Source of the DNA: Piezodorus guildinii
Lineage: Eukaryota; Arthropoda; Insecta; Hemiptera; Pentatomidae
Length of the DNA: 64,000 nucleotides
NCBI GenBank assembly: GCA_023052935.1
Contig: CM041292.1
Coordinates: forward strand, 150,402,939-150,466,938
Reading direction: 5' to 3'
Under the pieces are notes generated by a model. It ran no database searches and had not been told where the DNA came from. It saw nothing but the letters and a program-made list of their open reading frames with translations. Made by a program: the position numbers and the translations under genes. This document shows positions 47,061 to 58,600 of this stretch, one piece after another; positions within the stretch are counted from its first letter, which is position 1; the number at the start of each line of letters is the position of its first letter.

Positions 47061-48554
47061 AGATCCGCCAAGCCAGTTACATCACAGTTAGCCAACAGCA
47101 ATATCCACTTTCTCCATATGTTGCACAAGACTCCTTCCCCACTTCCGAGAGTCCGGCCTTTGTTAATCGTAAAATTATTGCGATGCATTCAATGATTTTA
47201 ACAATGATACTAATATATAGGTTATAATATGAATTATAATTCTCCTAGAGCGCGTTTTGTTGAAAATAATCATTTATGATAAATAGTATGCAACACTATG
47301 ATAGCATGAACACTGATCAAATAGTATGCACTTTTTTAATATGAGACTTTAGTGTTTTAATTTTTTTCATTTTAGATAAATTCTTACTGCATTTTCTTGG
47401 TATTCAGGAAATATAAATATATAACATGAAAATTACATATTATCTTGTGCAATTTGTCTCTGGTATATGATTTATAAGATATATAAAAAAATAATCACTA
47501 AATATATTTATCTGCTCAATATCAGAAGATGGGTCTTGCTGTTACTAGCATAACAATCTATTCTACTATTGATGCTCACTAGGTGCACCAGTAATCGCAA
47601 TACATTTTAGGGATCAGATTATGGCCTTTTCGTATTTTTATTATTAAAACTTTTCACAGCTTCCAATTTGATTATTCTTAGCATTTCAAGTAATAAGGGA
47701 AAATAACGATACAAATGAATTTAATGTTGATTTATTTAGATAAAGGTTGGATATAGTTGTTAAAATAGAATTTTTGTTACATGAAAATGACATTATAGCT
47801 GAAAAATTGTATTTACAGCCTTTTTATTCATCAGATAAAATGTAGTTCATTGAAATGATTTAAAAAAAAAATCTGATTAGATAATTAATAATTGAAATCA
47901 CGCCTCCGACACCATCCGTTGACATTTTGAGCTAGTCCAGTGAGAGGAGATCAGCAGTAATTATTTATACTGATTATATCACATGTTCAATATTTTAATT
48001 TCCTTTTATAGTAATAGTTTGATTTTTTAGCTGTTAACTATACTAAAATCCAATATTGTGAATAGCAAATGTAAGATATAATAAGAAAAACATGTTTTTC
48101 ATCTTATAAAATTTTACTACCAATAATACTAGTTTTCTTTAAAAGTGATATAATGACACGATAATACATTGGTATTCATAACGTTCACGCACTCTTCGAA
48201 GAGCCGAATACTATGAGGGAGACAAAATCTCCTCATTGATCATTCTTATATTCGATTATTAATACTGTTCAAGTGATTCTTGATTTTTAAGTTTGATATG
48301 ATTTTGTTTACCTAATATACATTTTTGGGGGGAGGGGAGCGAGGGAGGAAGGGGTATGATGTGAGGTGGGGAGGAAAAGAATTCTTGGAGGGGATTATTC
48401 TATCTTTGACTGTTTGTGGACAAGTAACCTTCTTCTCCAGAAATTTCAAGCCTTACTGTATAAAAAGGTTACTAAACATAATGAGTCGAACACTGAAGTG
48501 AAAAATACCTTTAGTAAATTAATTTTCCTTATAAAATACATACTTCCTAGGATA
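47061..48554. other. no gene recognised
   Basis: AT-rich DNA with a purine-rich G-tract segment (GGGGGGAGGGGAGCGAGGG) near 48328-48350. No motif recognised. Confidence 0.45.
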
Positions 48555-48559
48555 TATTT

Positions 48560-49700
48560 CTATTTGATGAGGACAACACACAACTTTCACTTACCTCGGC
48601 CTTTAAAACCAATTTAAGAACTATTAAATAACCTTAATTTAAAAAATGTCTCGAGTTATTTTAAATAAAAAGTTGATTCGGTTTTGTTGAAAAAACATGA
48701 TTCAGATTAAATAATACAACAATATTGAATTGTTAAGCATAATTGTCAGTAATACGTTTATGCCCTTTTTGTCAATTTACATTACTTTATACAAATCTGT
48801 ATATAAGATAATATTTTTGATAAAATCTTTTGCTTTCCAAGGTATATTATACACCAAAGTTATTGTTCTTATGTTCAAATAATTAAAAATTACTTACAAA
48901 AATATATTTTCTATTTTCTCCTGTAGTTGGCTATCAAATTCGTTCAGCTTTTGTATGTAGCCGCTCTTTATCAATCCTTATAAGATGGGGGATTTTTCCG
49001 AATCTATAAAAATAACAATATTATCTTTTAAAGTTGAAAGAATTCGATATTCAACTAAAGGAGAAAAGAGCAAAAACATTTTTTTTTTATGAAATTTTTG
49101 AGTTTTTTAACATAAAAACAGTAGTATAAATTTAAAATGTACCGTTGGTAAGCTAAAGATTTTAGAGACAAAATATTATCTGATACACATTATTGTAAAA
49201 GATTACGAGGAGTAATAAAAAGTCGATAAAAATAACTGATTGTGGTACGTAAAATTTTAACTTTAAAACTTTAACTTTAAAATTTTAATTTTAACAGCCT
49301 CCTATGCAATAGGTCACGGGTTCAAACCCGCAGGCGGTCCTAGGATTTTTCAATGGGAGTAAAAAATCCTTAGTTACGCCGCCCTTCGGATGGAACGTTA
49401 AAAGGTGGTCCCGAGCCTGTGCGATGTCAGGTACTCGTTAAAGATCCCCATCCTAATAAAACCTGGATAGGCAAAATTTAGGACTCCCACTGTAGCATCG
49501 TCCGATTAGCCATAGTAGCATAAAAGTGACGTTAAATAAATAAACAAACAATAACGTAAAATTTTATATTGTTATATTCTTTAATATAAAACATGATTTT
49601 CTAACAAAACTGACTATAAATCTTTAAAAAAAAATTAAATGTACTTTTATTTAATAGTAATTATATTTATTTGTAAAAGTTGCCCGCATCAGATTTGTTA
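48560..49700. repeat. F1 repeat, copy 6: head-to-head inverted composite
   Basis: 48560-49000 is F1 in reverse, starting ATTTGATGAGGACAACACAC then ACTTTCACTTACCTC. At about 49000-49040 it switches to forward F1 (GTTGAAAGAATTCGATATTC onward, TACCGTTGG at 49141) and runs to a forward right end, GTTGCCCGCATCAGATTTG at 49678-49698. Both outer ends are therefore F1 right ends and the left ends are missing. An S1 SINE is inserted in the forward arm (49260-49553). Confidence 0.8.
49260..49553 (+). repeat. S1 SINE nested in F1, 5' truncated, perfect duplication
   Basis: Flanked by ACGTAAAATTTTA (13 bp) at 49247-49259 and 49554-49566. The tRNA head is truncated: the copy joins at ACAGCCTCCTATGCAATAGG and retains the B box GGTTCAAACCC. 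The first 30 bp or so of the insert are an AT-rich ACTTTAAAATTTTAA-type stretch not found in other S1 copies. Body and tail are close to the reference copy at 3021, so it is among the younger insertions. Confidence 0.9.
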
Positions 49701-50999
49701 AGTTTTTAAATTAACATAATTTGTAAAGCAGAGAAAAATTCAATTCAATCCATGTTCATATTCTAGAAATAAAAAAATAAAAAATTCTTATTTTGTTGAC
49801 AATTTTAATTAACATAACATCGTTCGGATCTGTCGTGAGCCCATCCATACTCTCGCATGACTATTCCGTTCGGCGCGCCCTTTCACATAATGTCATAACG
49901 TTTTATTTCATCCCAAATTTATCTCTCCGTTACTGAAACAGAAGTTGTTAATTTTTTTTTAATGCCGGTACTGGTTAAAAAAATCTAAATTAATATTATT
50001 TATTATAAAACATATTTATTTATCATCCGTATATCCTCAAATCACTAAATTTGTCATCATCATAATTCTAATCATTTAGTTACGACCACCAAATTTTCAA
50101 TATATTGAGTTTTAGACTTGGAATTTTCTGACATTTGCTGTTGATATTTTTTAATATCATATATAATGAGGATCCTAAATTTTGCCGTTTCAGCCTGCCC
50201 CAAATTAAATTAATCTATTTTGAAGTGTAACAGATTCGGAAATAAAAATAGGGCTGCATTAAAAGTTATTTTCACAAACCACGGACAAATTAGTATTGTC
50301 CTGAAATAGTATATTATTTTTTTTTCAACTTCTAGTTAGTTAACATGAGAATAGGATCCTGTTTCTGGATTTAACCAGCCCGGTTCGGAACGGTTCGGAA
50401 TCATCTCTTCGACAAGGCGGAAGAACTATTACTGTCGATGTCAATTACATCCAAGGCTGTTCATAGTCTATAGTTTACAGAATTAAAAAAAATTATGTGG
50501 CACCTGGTTTGAATTTCTAAAAAACGATGATACTATTCTTCCTGAACCTGAATGCTGTCCGTTTTGTTTTCATCGACTCTGTATTAATTTTTTTCTCTAC
50601 CTTTTAACGATACCAGGAAAACAATATCTAGAATTATTTTATTTTATTTTGTTTATATATATATATTTATTTATTGAGAAATATTACAATCTGTTTCAGA
50701 ATGAATAGGACCACATTCTTGCAATTTATACAGAAAATAATGATAAAGGGGATAATGCTTAGGGGACCCAGACTGGGCTTTTCCCTCCACTTGTGGAGGA
50801 AAAAAGCGGAATCCAAGAGATTCCAGCGCCTCTCTCTCAGCCGCATCACTGGATATAGAAAGAATAAAGAGAAAAATGTATTAAGGGAAAAAGTTAAAAT
50901 CTATAAATAGAATACTCCCTCCGAAGAAAACGTCCTAAAAAAAAAAAAAATAATCATTATGAAATACGTGAATCGTGTTTATTTACGTGAATCATTTAT
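49701..50999. other. no gene recognised
   Basis: AT-rich DNA. 50750-50850 is less AT-rich with overlapping frames on both strands (50674-50910 on +, 50667-50849 on -); neither shows a motif. Confidence 0.4.
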
Positions 51000-51240
51000 T
51001 TTATTTATTTATTTATAATTTAAATTTATGCTAATTTAATGCTACTGTGGATAATCGGGCGATGCTACAGTGGGATTGCTGTATTTCGCCTATTCAGATT
51101 TTATTAGGACGGGGATCTGAAACGAATAACTGAAATCAAACAGGCACGTGACCACCATTTTATGTCCTCTTCATAGGACGATAAAACCATCAATCCCATT
51201 AAAAAATCCTATTGTGGATCATGTGATGTTAGGTACTTGT
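51000..51240 (-). repeat. S1 SINE, minus strand, head missing
   Basis: Tail on + as TTTAATGCTACTGTGGATAA and GATGCTACAGTGGGATTGC; body TTATTAGGACGGGGATCTGA; then, on minus, the ATTTTTTAATGGGATT and GGACATAAAATGGTGGTCAC segment that follows the tRNA head in the reference. The head itself is absent. Confidence 0.8.
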
Positions 51241-52124
51241 GCATTACTTTTCCTAATGCTATTATTATCTGACTCTCAAGAAAGCTGTAATTACAAAGTC
51301 AAAACAATATCTGAACCAAACTACCTCTGACTGCATGCATGGAACTAGAGCTCTTCAATAATATGTAGGCTTAAGAACTTATTGATAAAAATAACCCTTT
51401 ATTATAATCCTGAGTTTTAATTATTTAATTGTGATGATTATTACAGTTCGATAAAATAAACCGTATTTTTGGATTAAATTGAACATGATTTTTACTGTCT
51501 ATATAATGTTATTGTAAATATTTTTGTATGTTTTATATACATATTCATGTAAAAATACAAGGTGTTGAGGCTCAGTCAACAGTCATGGTTGTGACGCTTC
51601 GAGTGTTTATCACATTTAGTATTCATTTGATAAAAATAGTAAGTACATTGAACAATGGATGATGTGATTTGTATTTGATATTTACAAACATCGGTTTGCT
51701 TAAAGTTTTTTCTATGGGTGATTGCTATTTCCCCAATGAATCTCTAATTTAAATATTAGTCAGTTATTGTAGTGATTATCATGTATTTTCAATGCTTATG
51801 TATCAGTTGGAAAAAGTCGTTCATCAGTATAAGCCAGCGTTAATTGCCTTTTAATCGCAGTTAATTGATATTTATTTTCTTTCTTAATGAAAGGTATTTC
51901 TTTTTTTATATTGTCCAATATTGAATGCGTTGCGTTACTCCTTGACGTCTCTTCCAAGGGATAATCAAGGAAATGAAAGTGAAATGGTATATAATTCATC
52001 TTGCATTAGTACCATCCTGCCGCAAGCAAACAACCATCAGCAAATTGTCTTGTCAGGATTGAAAAGACAGAGGCATTCGTAACGAAAAATAAAGTAACAA
52101 GTGTCCAATTACACTATTACTTAC
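51241..52124. other. no gene recognised
   Basis: AT-rich DNA, nothing recognised. Confidence 0.45.
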
Positions 52125-52853
52125 TTATCACTAACCTCCGTTGTTAAAATCAACAATATAAATTTTTATATAAAAAATAATGGATTGAGTTTATGCCCTA
52201 TTCGTCACAGTACATTACCTTCCACAACTTTCATATGGGATAAAAAATTTTCTCAAATCTTTAGCTTTCCAGCAGTATATTATACATATATATTACTATT
52301 CTAATTTTCGAAAAAAAAATCTAACAAAAAAAGTTTGCTTTATTCTCCTTTAGTTAGTTATCAAATTCGTTCAACTTGTATATTTAGCGGTATTTTATGA
52401 ATGCTAATAAAATAATGTGGTAATTTTTTTTGGAATCTTCAAAAATTAACGTACTTTAATTGATGAAAATAAAAAATTCAGCATTTAATAACATTTTTCA
52501 TTCAGATCGAAACCTACATGATTTTAAAACAGAATAAACTCTACATCGATATAGGAAGTTTAACCAAAATCGTTGGAGCGGTTTTTGAGAAAACCGTAAA
52601 AAGGTGCGAAAAGCATAGTATAAAGTGGCTCTTCTGTTTCACCGATTTTGATGAAAAAGTTTCTGTAACATCTCGGATGTATAGTTGTTTTGAAAAGGAA
52701 ATTTAATTTCGTGCGCGTTTTCGGTTCTGGTCTAGACTCACGACACTTTTCACTCTGAACTCCGTATTTTTGTTGAAAATTCGAATTCGAATTTGTGTAC
52801 AATCGCTATACTTTCCCTCACTGTATTTTTCATGTACAAGTAAGTTAAAGTAA
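52125..52853 (-). repeat. F1 repeat, copy 7 (reverse, near full length)
   Basis: Starts ACTAACCTCCGTTGTTAAAA (eroded right end), then CTTTCCAGCAGTATATTATA, GAAACCTACATGATTTTAAA, CATCGATATAGGAAGTTTAA and GTTTTTGAGAAAACCGTAAA, and ends CATGTACAAGTAAGTTAAAG at 52830-52850. Internal deletions relative to copy 4. Confidence 0.85.
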
Positions 52854-53218
52854 AAATATATTTGTAACTTGTTAAATATGCAGATTTGCTACTTAATAGG
52901 TTACTTATTTTTTTTAATTTGTGGAACATTTAACACACCTTTATCCTGTTTCCTACAGTTTGCAGACATTTTTATAAGGTAATAAGTGTGTCATATATTA
53001 ATGTTATGACATGAAATTACTGCTTAATACTTGACATTGCTTCATTGACGGTTTTAAATTTTTGTGTGTCAGATTTTACTGATCTCCTTTAACCTCTTTT
53101 TCATCCGTTCTGTTATGTTCAAATAATGAATTTTATCAGATAAACCTGAGCAATTATGACAATTGATTAACTTTTTTTTTAAATTAAACTTACTACATGA
53201 TCATATATAATACAATAT

Positions 53219-53222
53219 ATTA

Positions 53223-53303
<81 letters not shown>
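53219..53303. repeat. compound microsatellite (AAAT)n(TA)n
   Basis: About ten AAAT units (53222-53262) followed by a TA run. Confidence 0.95.
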
Positions 53304-53307
<4 letters not shown>

Positions 53308-53411
53308 AATGCTACATACTCAAATATATGTTTTGAAGATTGGCGTTAATTAAAATTGAAAAAAAAAGCAATTTAAGAATTTTTAACGATGAACATATGT
53401 TTTAAAGAATG

Positions 53412-54199
53412 AATTAAAGTGAGTTTCAAAAGAAACATGTGTTTTATTAAAAAATATATTATATTAATATATACGACAATCAGTTAGTTTTATCGGCTTC
53501 TCATCACTCTCTATTAACTTTTACAAGTTTGTGTACAAGATAATATTTTTCTAAAATCTTTAGCTTTCCACGGTATATTATAAATCTATATTACTGTCCT
53601 AACGTTCAAAAATCCGAAAATGGCAAAAAATAATATTTGTTGTTCTTTTCTCCTTTAGTTGGATATCGAATTCGTTCTATTTAAATATTTATCCTGTTTT
53701 TATTAATGCTAAGAAAATGATATCATTGTTTTCTAAGCCTCTACAAAATTAAAGTTACTTTAGAGGAAGTAAATTTAAAATATCGGCATTTAAGTCCTGT
53801 CATTGTTTTTCAATCAGAATTAAACCTACATAGTATTAAATTCCATCAAGTTTTACATTGGTATAGCCAGTTTATTTAAAGCTATTACAGCCGTTTTTTG
53901 AGAAAAACGTAAAAAAGTGCAAAAGGCAGCGTATAAACTGGCTCTTCTGTTTGGCCGATTGTGTTGAAAAAGTTGCTGTAACATCTCAGGCATATACGTT
54001 TCTAAAATATGAAACTTCAGTATTAAACAACTTTTCGTTTTAGAACTACTACACACAAGGACCTTTTTGCGGGAGTTCGTCATTTGGACTTAGGGGACAC
54101 TAAAATGCATGTTTCCGTTGAAAACTGGATATAAAAAATTATCTCGATCACAATACTTTTCCTCACTATATATTTCATACATAGTTGTGCCAAAGTAAT
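53412..54199 (-). repeat. F1 repeat, copy 8 (reverse)
   Basis: Contains AGAAACATGTGTTTTATTAA, AACTTTTACAAGTTTGTGTA, TTTCCACGGTATATTATAA, GTTGGATATCGAATTCGTTC, AGTTTTACATTGGTATAGCC, GTTTTTTGAGAAAAACGTAA and TTGCTGTAACATCTCAGGCA, and ends ATTTCATACATAGTTGTGCC (eroded left end). The extreme right end is missing. Confidence 0.88.
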
Positions 54200-55261
54200 A
54201 AGGTTGAACGTTTAAGTTTTGTTCCAAGTTAAACAAAATACTATTCCTGAAGTACAGGAAATTTTGAAGTTTTTATCATTATAAAACGTGAGATCACTAG
54301 AATAACAATCTTTTGTTTGATCTGCAGGTCAGTAATAAATACCTGATTGATTATGCCTTGAACAGTCGTGAAGCAGGCGATAATAACAAAACAAAAGCAA
54401 CAAAACGTTGTCACGTGCAATGTGTTGCGCACGGTGCTATGTGCAACAAGTTGGTAATTTATTGCTGTAGCCATTAGCTAATAATAATGACCTCAGATTA
54501 ATGGTAATGTTTGTAGGTAATCGAAATGGTATATATTCGATAAAAAAACCCAAATCTGGATGTTTAGGAATATTTAAAGTTTATTGGCCTATGTACTGCT
54601 ACCGCACTTTTTTTTTTTTTTTTTTTTACACTTTCGGTGAAACATTATTTTATGACAAATAATATTTATGTTGACTAATTAAAAATTAATAAAAATGCTG
54701 AATACAATTTTTCGGTTTCTTAGATGAAAAAAATGATCGTTTTTATTATATTTATTTATGTAAATTCTTTCTCTGAATTCATTATTTACATATTTCTCAG
54801 GGTTAAATTCACCTTTCTTTCTTTTGCTTCCTCTCTACCTAATAGGGGTATTATTTCCTCTGTATTTATTAAGGAAGTAAAAACACTAATTTCCTTATAA
54901 TCCAGAAATTTCTCTTTCCTCAGCCTGATTGTCTGTAGGCAAAGAATGTGACGGTTAAAAAAAGCTGTTATTATTTTAATGAAATTTTGATTTGTTATGC
55001 TGTTTGTTACAAATGTTTTCTCATATAAATTTAATTCTTAAAAATCGTTCTTTAATTTCCCTATTACTTGTAAGAATATATATTCCTCTTCGAAAACTTA
55101 TTTTCCAAGACATTTCAATAAAAGAGTTCTTCCTATTAGACTCTAAGTTAAATAGATGTAAAGAATTAGTGGTATAACATTTCTGTGCAACCATTAAAAA
55201 TAAATGTTCGACTAAATACATTGAATATAAATTTATTGTCTTTTTTTCTTTATATAGTTAT
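54200..55261. other. no gene recognised
   Basis: AT-rich DNA with a T21 tract near 54608; nothing recognised. Confidence 0.45.
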
Positions 55262-55537
55262 GTTTTGTATTTCTAGAATGGTTCAAAATTCGGCTGACCG
55301 AAAGATCTACCTTATACCATGCATTTTGCATCTTTTTACGATTTTTTAAAAAACGGCCCTAACGATTTTGATAAAACTCCCTATATCGATGTAAAATTTG
55401 ATGAGCTTTAATATCATATAAGTTTCATTCTGATTGAAATAGTCTGCCGGGGTTTAAATACCGATATTTTAAACTTTAAAGTACCTTTAATTTTGTAGAT
55501 TTAAAAGAAAAAGGCACGCCATCTTGTAAGTATTGAT

Positions 55538-55664
55538 TGTTTGTTTATATATTTAACGTCACTTTATGCTACTGTGGCTAATCGGACGATGCTACAGTGG
55601 GAGTCCTAAATTTTGCCTATCCAGGTTTTATTAGGATAGGGATCTTTAACGAGTACCTGATGTT
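55538..55664 (-). repeat. S1 SINE 3' fragment nested in F1
   Basis: Minus-strand S1 tail and body (on + CTTTATGCTACTGTGGCTAA and CAGTGGGAGTCCTAAATTTT) ending abruptly after ACGAGTACCTGATGTT. Flanked by a 9-bp duplication AGTATTGAT at 55529-55537 and 55665-55673. The missing tRNA head is on the 5' side, as in LINE-type 5' truncation. Confidence 0.85.
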
Positions 55665-55905
55665 AGTATTGATAAATAACAGCTAAATATGCAAGTTGAG
55701 CGAATTTGATAAACAACTAAAGGAACAAAGTACAAACACATATTTTTTTTTATGCAATTTTGTGTTTTTGAACACAAGAATAGTAATATAGATGTATAAT
55801 ATGCCGTTGGGTAGCTAATGATTTTAGAAAAAACATTATCTAGTACACAGAATTTTAAAATTAATGGGGAGTGATGAAGAGACGATGAAACTAAGTGATT
55901 TTTGT

Positions 55906-56890
55906 GGATGTAATTAGTTGACCGTTGAGAATTAATGCAAGGAATTAGTCCGGGTAGCAATCATTAAATGAAAAAACTAAATAGTTTCAACTATTCATTG
56001 TTTGCCAACGTTTCGACCACCATTGTGGGTCATCATCAGGTCTAAAAAGATACAAAAGAATACAATTTCAATGACATTACATACAATATTATATAACCTA
56101 TTTAGCTAGAGAACGTCGGTATTAAAATATAACAGAAGAACTGTATATGTATATATAAAACATGTATATGTATTATATGTATATGTAAAAAAAACTTAAT
56201 TAAAATACAGTGACTATAGTACAATAATGAAAATTTTATACAGAAAAAAATGTTCACTAAACAAAATTTACACAGATATCAATTTTTCTCCATATACATC
56301 TTCCATCACTGTTCTTACTATTATATAGGTGATATTTCAAGAATTAAATTAGATTTTCTTTATCCTGTATCATTATTATAATCATAAGTTAAATTTCATT
56401 GATTCTTTGTATGGTAGTATTAAGAATTTTAGTCATTGTTGTTAGACCCTGTCCATAAATCGGTACGTACTTTCCATTCTACTTTTTTTCCTACGTATTT
56501 TCCATCCTACCTACCCCCCATCTACCAAACAGTACCTAGTTTCCATTCTCTCACCATGCGGTACGTATCTCCACTCTACTTCATATTTTTATATTTCATG
56601 TAAATTATTGATATCTGTGTAAATTTTGTTAAGTGAACATTTTTTTCTGTATAACATTTTCATTATTGTACTATAGTCACTGTATTTTAATTAAGTTTTT
56701 TTTACATATACAGTTCTTCTGTTATATTTTAATACCGACGTTCTCTAGCTAAATAGGTTATATAATATTGTATGTAATGTCATTGAAATTGTATTCTTTT
56801 GTATCTTTTTAGCCCTGATGATGACCCACAATGGGGGTCGAAACGTTGGCAAACAATAAATAGTTGAAACTATTTAGTTGTTTCATTTAA
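55906..56890 (+). mobile_element. foldback element P3, Penelope-like architecture, nested in F1
   Basis: The best-preserved of three. Arms 55963-56283 and 56607-56890 are nearly perfect inverted copies of about 285-320 bp, the left one longer by extra TATATGTA units. Read outward each arm contains TAGCCCTGATGATGACCCAC (the left copy reads GACCTGATGATGACCCAC), AATGGGGGTC (left GGTGGTC), then GAAACGTTGGCAAACAATAA. A 57-bp extension (55906-55962) lies beyond the left arm only. Duplication TAAGTGATTTTTGT (55892-55905) against TAAGTTATTTTTGT (56891-56904), one mismatch. The centre (318 bp) is non-coding with repeated CGGTACGTA and TTTCCATTCTAC motifs. No RT. Confidence 0.7.
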
Positions 56891-57073
56891 TAAGTTATTT
56901 TTGTATATAAAAATATAATACATTATTTAATAAAATACATGTTTCTACAGAAATTTAATTTAATTAATTCTTTATTAGTTTCGCTCATTTTCATCTCTAA
57001 ATGTATTTAAAAATTCTTAAATTGATTTTAACAACGGTGGTAAGTAAAAGTAGTGTGTTGCGTGCACCAGATT

Positions 57074-57664
57074 TTACAATTTATATCTCACTAGTTAAAA
57101 AGAGAGTAAGGCGTAATTATTGCTTACATTGTATTATTTAGAAATGTAAATAAATCAATGATTATTTATGAATGACCGAATTTAATAGACGATTTACTTA
57201 TATATTATTATAGAATTATCTAATTTAAAGCCATCATTTCTGGAACTGTAAACAATTTCTTTAAATATTAAAATCTGTAAAAAAACTGTTATTTGCGGAG
57301 CTACAACGCAAAATGATGTCGCCCTTATCTTGTGTTTTGCTAGGTGAAACGAATATATGATCGCTCCTCTGATATAACACCTTGATTATTCTAATAGATT
57401 CGATATGGAGCTGTGAACAATTTTTTTTAACAAAAAAATTTAAAGAATCTATGATAAATTGGTTTTAAATTTTATGCTATTAAACATATAAAAGTGATTT
57501 TTATTTCCCATGTATATTTGATTTGAAAATTGTTTTGGTCAAAGTGCTACGGGTAAGCATTTTTCTGGTAAACTTCGTTTCAATATTCTCGAGTTATTTA
57601 TTTGATCAAAACTTCAGTCGGTGAAAAACTTAGTACCCCACTTCAACACTAAATAAAAACTCAA
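57074..57664. other. no gene seen
   Basis: AT-rich spacer between two F1 copies. Confidence 0.5.
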
Positions 57665-58370
57665 GCTTAATATCAGTAGATAAAAATCAAATAGTTTTAT
57701 CGACTTTTCATTAATCTCCGTTAACTTTTACAATTTCGAGTATAAAAAAATATTTTTCTGAAATCTTTAGCTTTCCATCGGTATATTATGTATCTATATC
57801 AAAGCTCTTATTTTTAAAAACACAAAAATCCCATAAAAAAACAAAACATTTTTTTGCTGTTTCCTCCCTGAATAGGATTTGGAATCCGATCAACGTATAT
57901 ATTTACCCGTTTTTAATCAATGCTTACAACATGATATGGTTAATTTTTTCGAATGCACAAAATTAAAGTTACTTTAGAGGAAGAAAATTCAAAATATCCG
58001 TATTTAAACCCTCTCAGACTATTTCAATCATAATGAAAACTGCATGATATTAAAGCACGCAAAATTTTACATCGATGTAGCGAGTTTATTCAAAAGCGTT
58101 AGAGCCGTTGGTGCTAAATTCACGGTATAAAATGGTACTTCTGGTTCGCCGATTAAGAAGAAAAAGTTGCATAGTGACATCTCGGGCTTATAGTTGTATA
58201 AAATATGGAATTTCAATTTTAGTTGTATTTTTTGTTTTCGTACTAGACACCCCATACAAACACACACCCAGACACACAGACATTTGCGCGAGGTTTGGTT
58301 ATTTGGACTCAGAGGAGTATCGTAAAAAATTACTGCTAATGGGGAAATTGAAAGCCCCATTAAAAGGAAT
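57665..58370 (-). repeat. F1 repeat, copy 10 (reverse)
   Basis: Blocks AGTTTTATCGACTTTTCATT (57691), GCTTTCCATCGGTATATTAT (57769), AAATTTTACATCGATGTAGC (58061) and GTGACATCTCGGGCTTATAG (58174). Both extreme ends are eroded. The open minus frame 58067-58519 is a chance frame through this repeat. Confidence 0.85.
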
Positions 58371-58439
58371 TTAGTTATGACAAATAGATTTTTTTCTTTT
58401 TCTAAATAAGTGTTTTGCCTACATTTAGATGTTACGTAA

Positions 58440-58600
58440 TTAACATGATTCATAGTGAAGGATAAGTACTGATTCCTGGCAAACGGCTTTGCAATTGAGT
58501 AGGCCAAATTCATGTTCAACCACTTTTGCTCCTCCCATTTTGGATAACCACCTCACTTGATGAGACCCGCGAGACCTCCTGACGAAAAAGGAAAACAGGA
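58440..58600 (-). repeat. dispersed repeat R2, copy 2
   Basis: Shares ordered motifs with 33713-33935 (see that entry). Function unknown. Confidence 0.4.

Larger units (their letters stand above)
55262..57073 (+). repeat. F1 repeat, copy 9 (forward), interrupted by a SINE and foldback element P3
   Basis: F1 blocks on + run TACCATGCATTTTGCATC (55316), AACGATTTTGATAAAACTCC (55361), GATTGAAATAGTCTGCCGGG (55434), then the SINE, GCAAGTTGAGCGAATTTGAT (55690), TATAATATGCCGTTGGG (55794), then P3, and the right end CAACGGTGGTAAGTAAAAGT with GTGTGTTGCGTGCACCAGAT at 57033-57072. Removing both insertions with one copy of each duplication restores a continuous F1 order. The left end is truncated. Confidence 0.88.

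Noticed and set aside
58067..58519. 150-codon minus-strand frame
   Set aside because: Lies inside F1 copy 10 and is not conserved in the other F1 copies.
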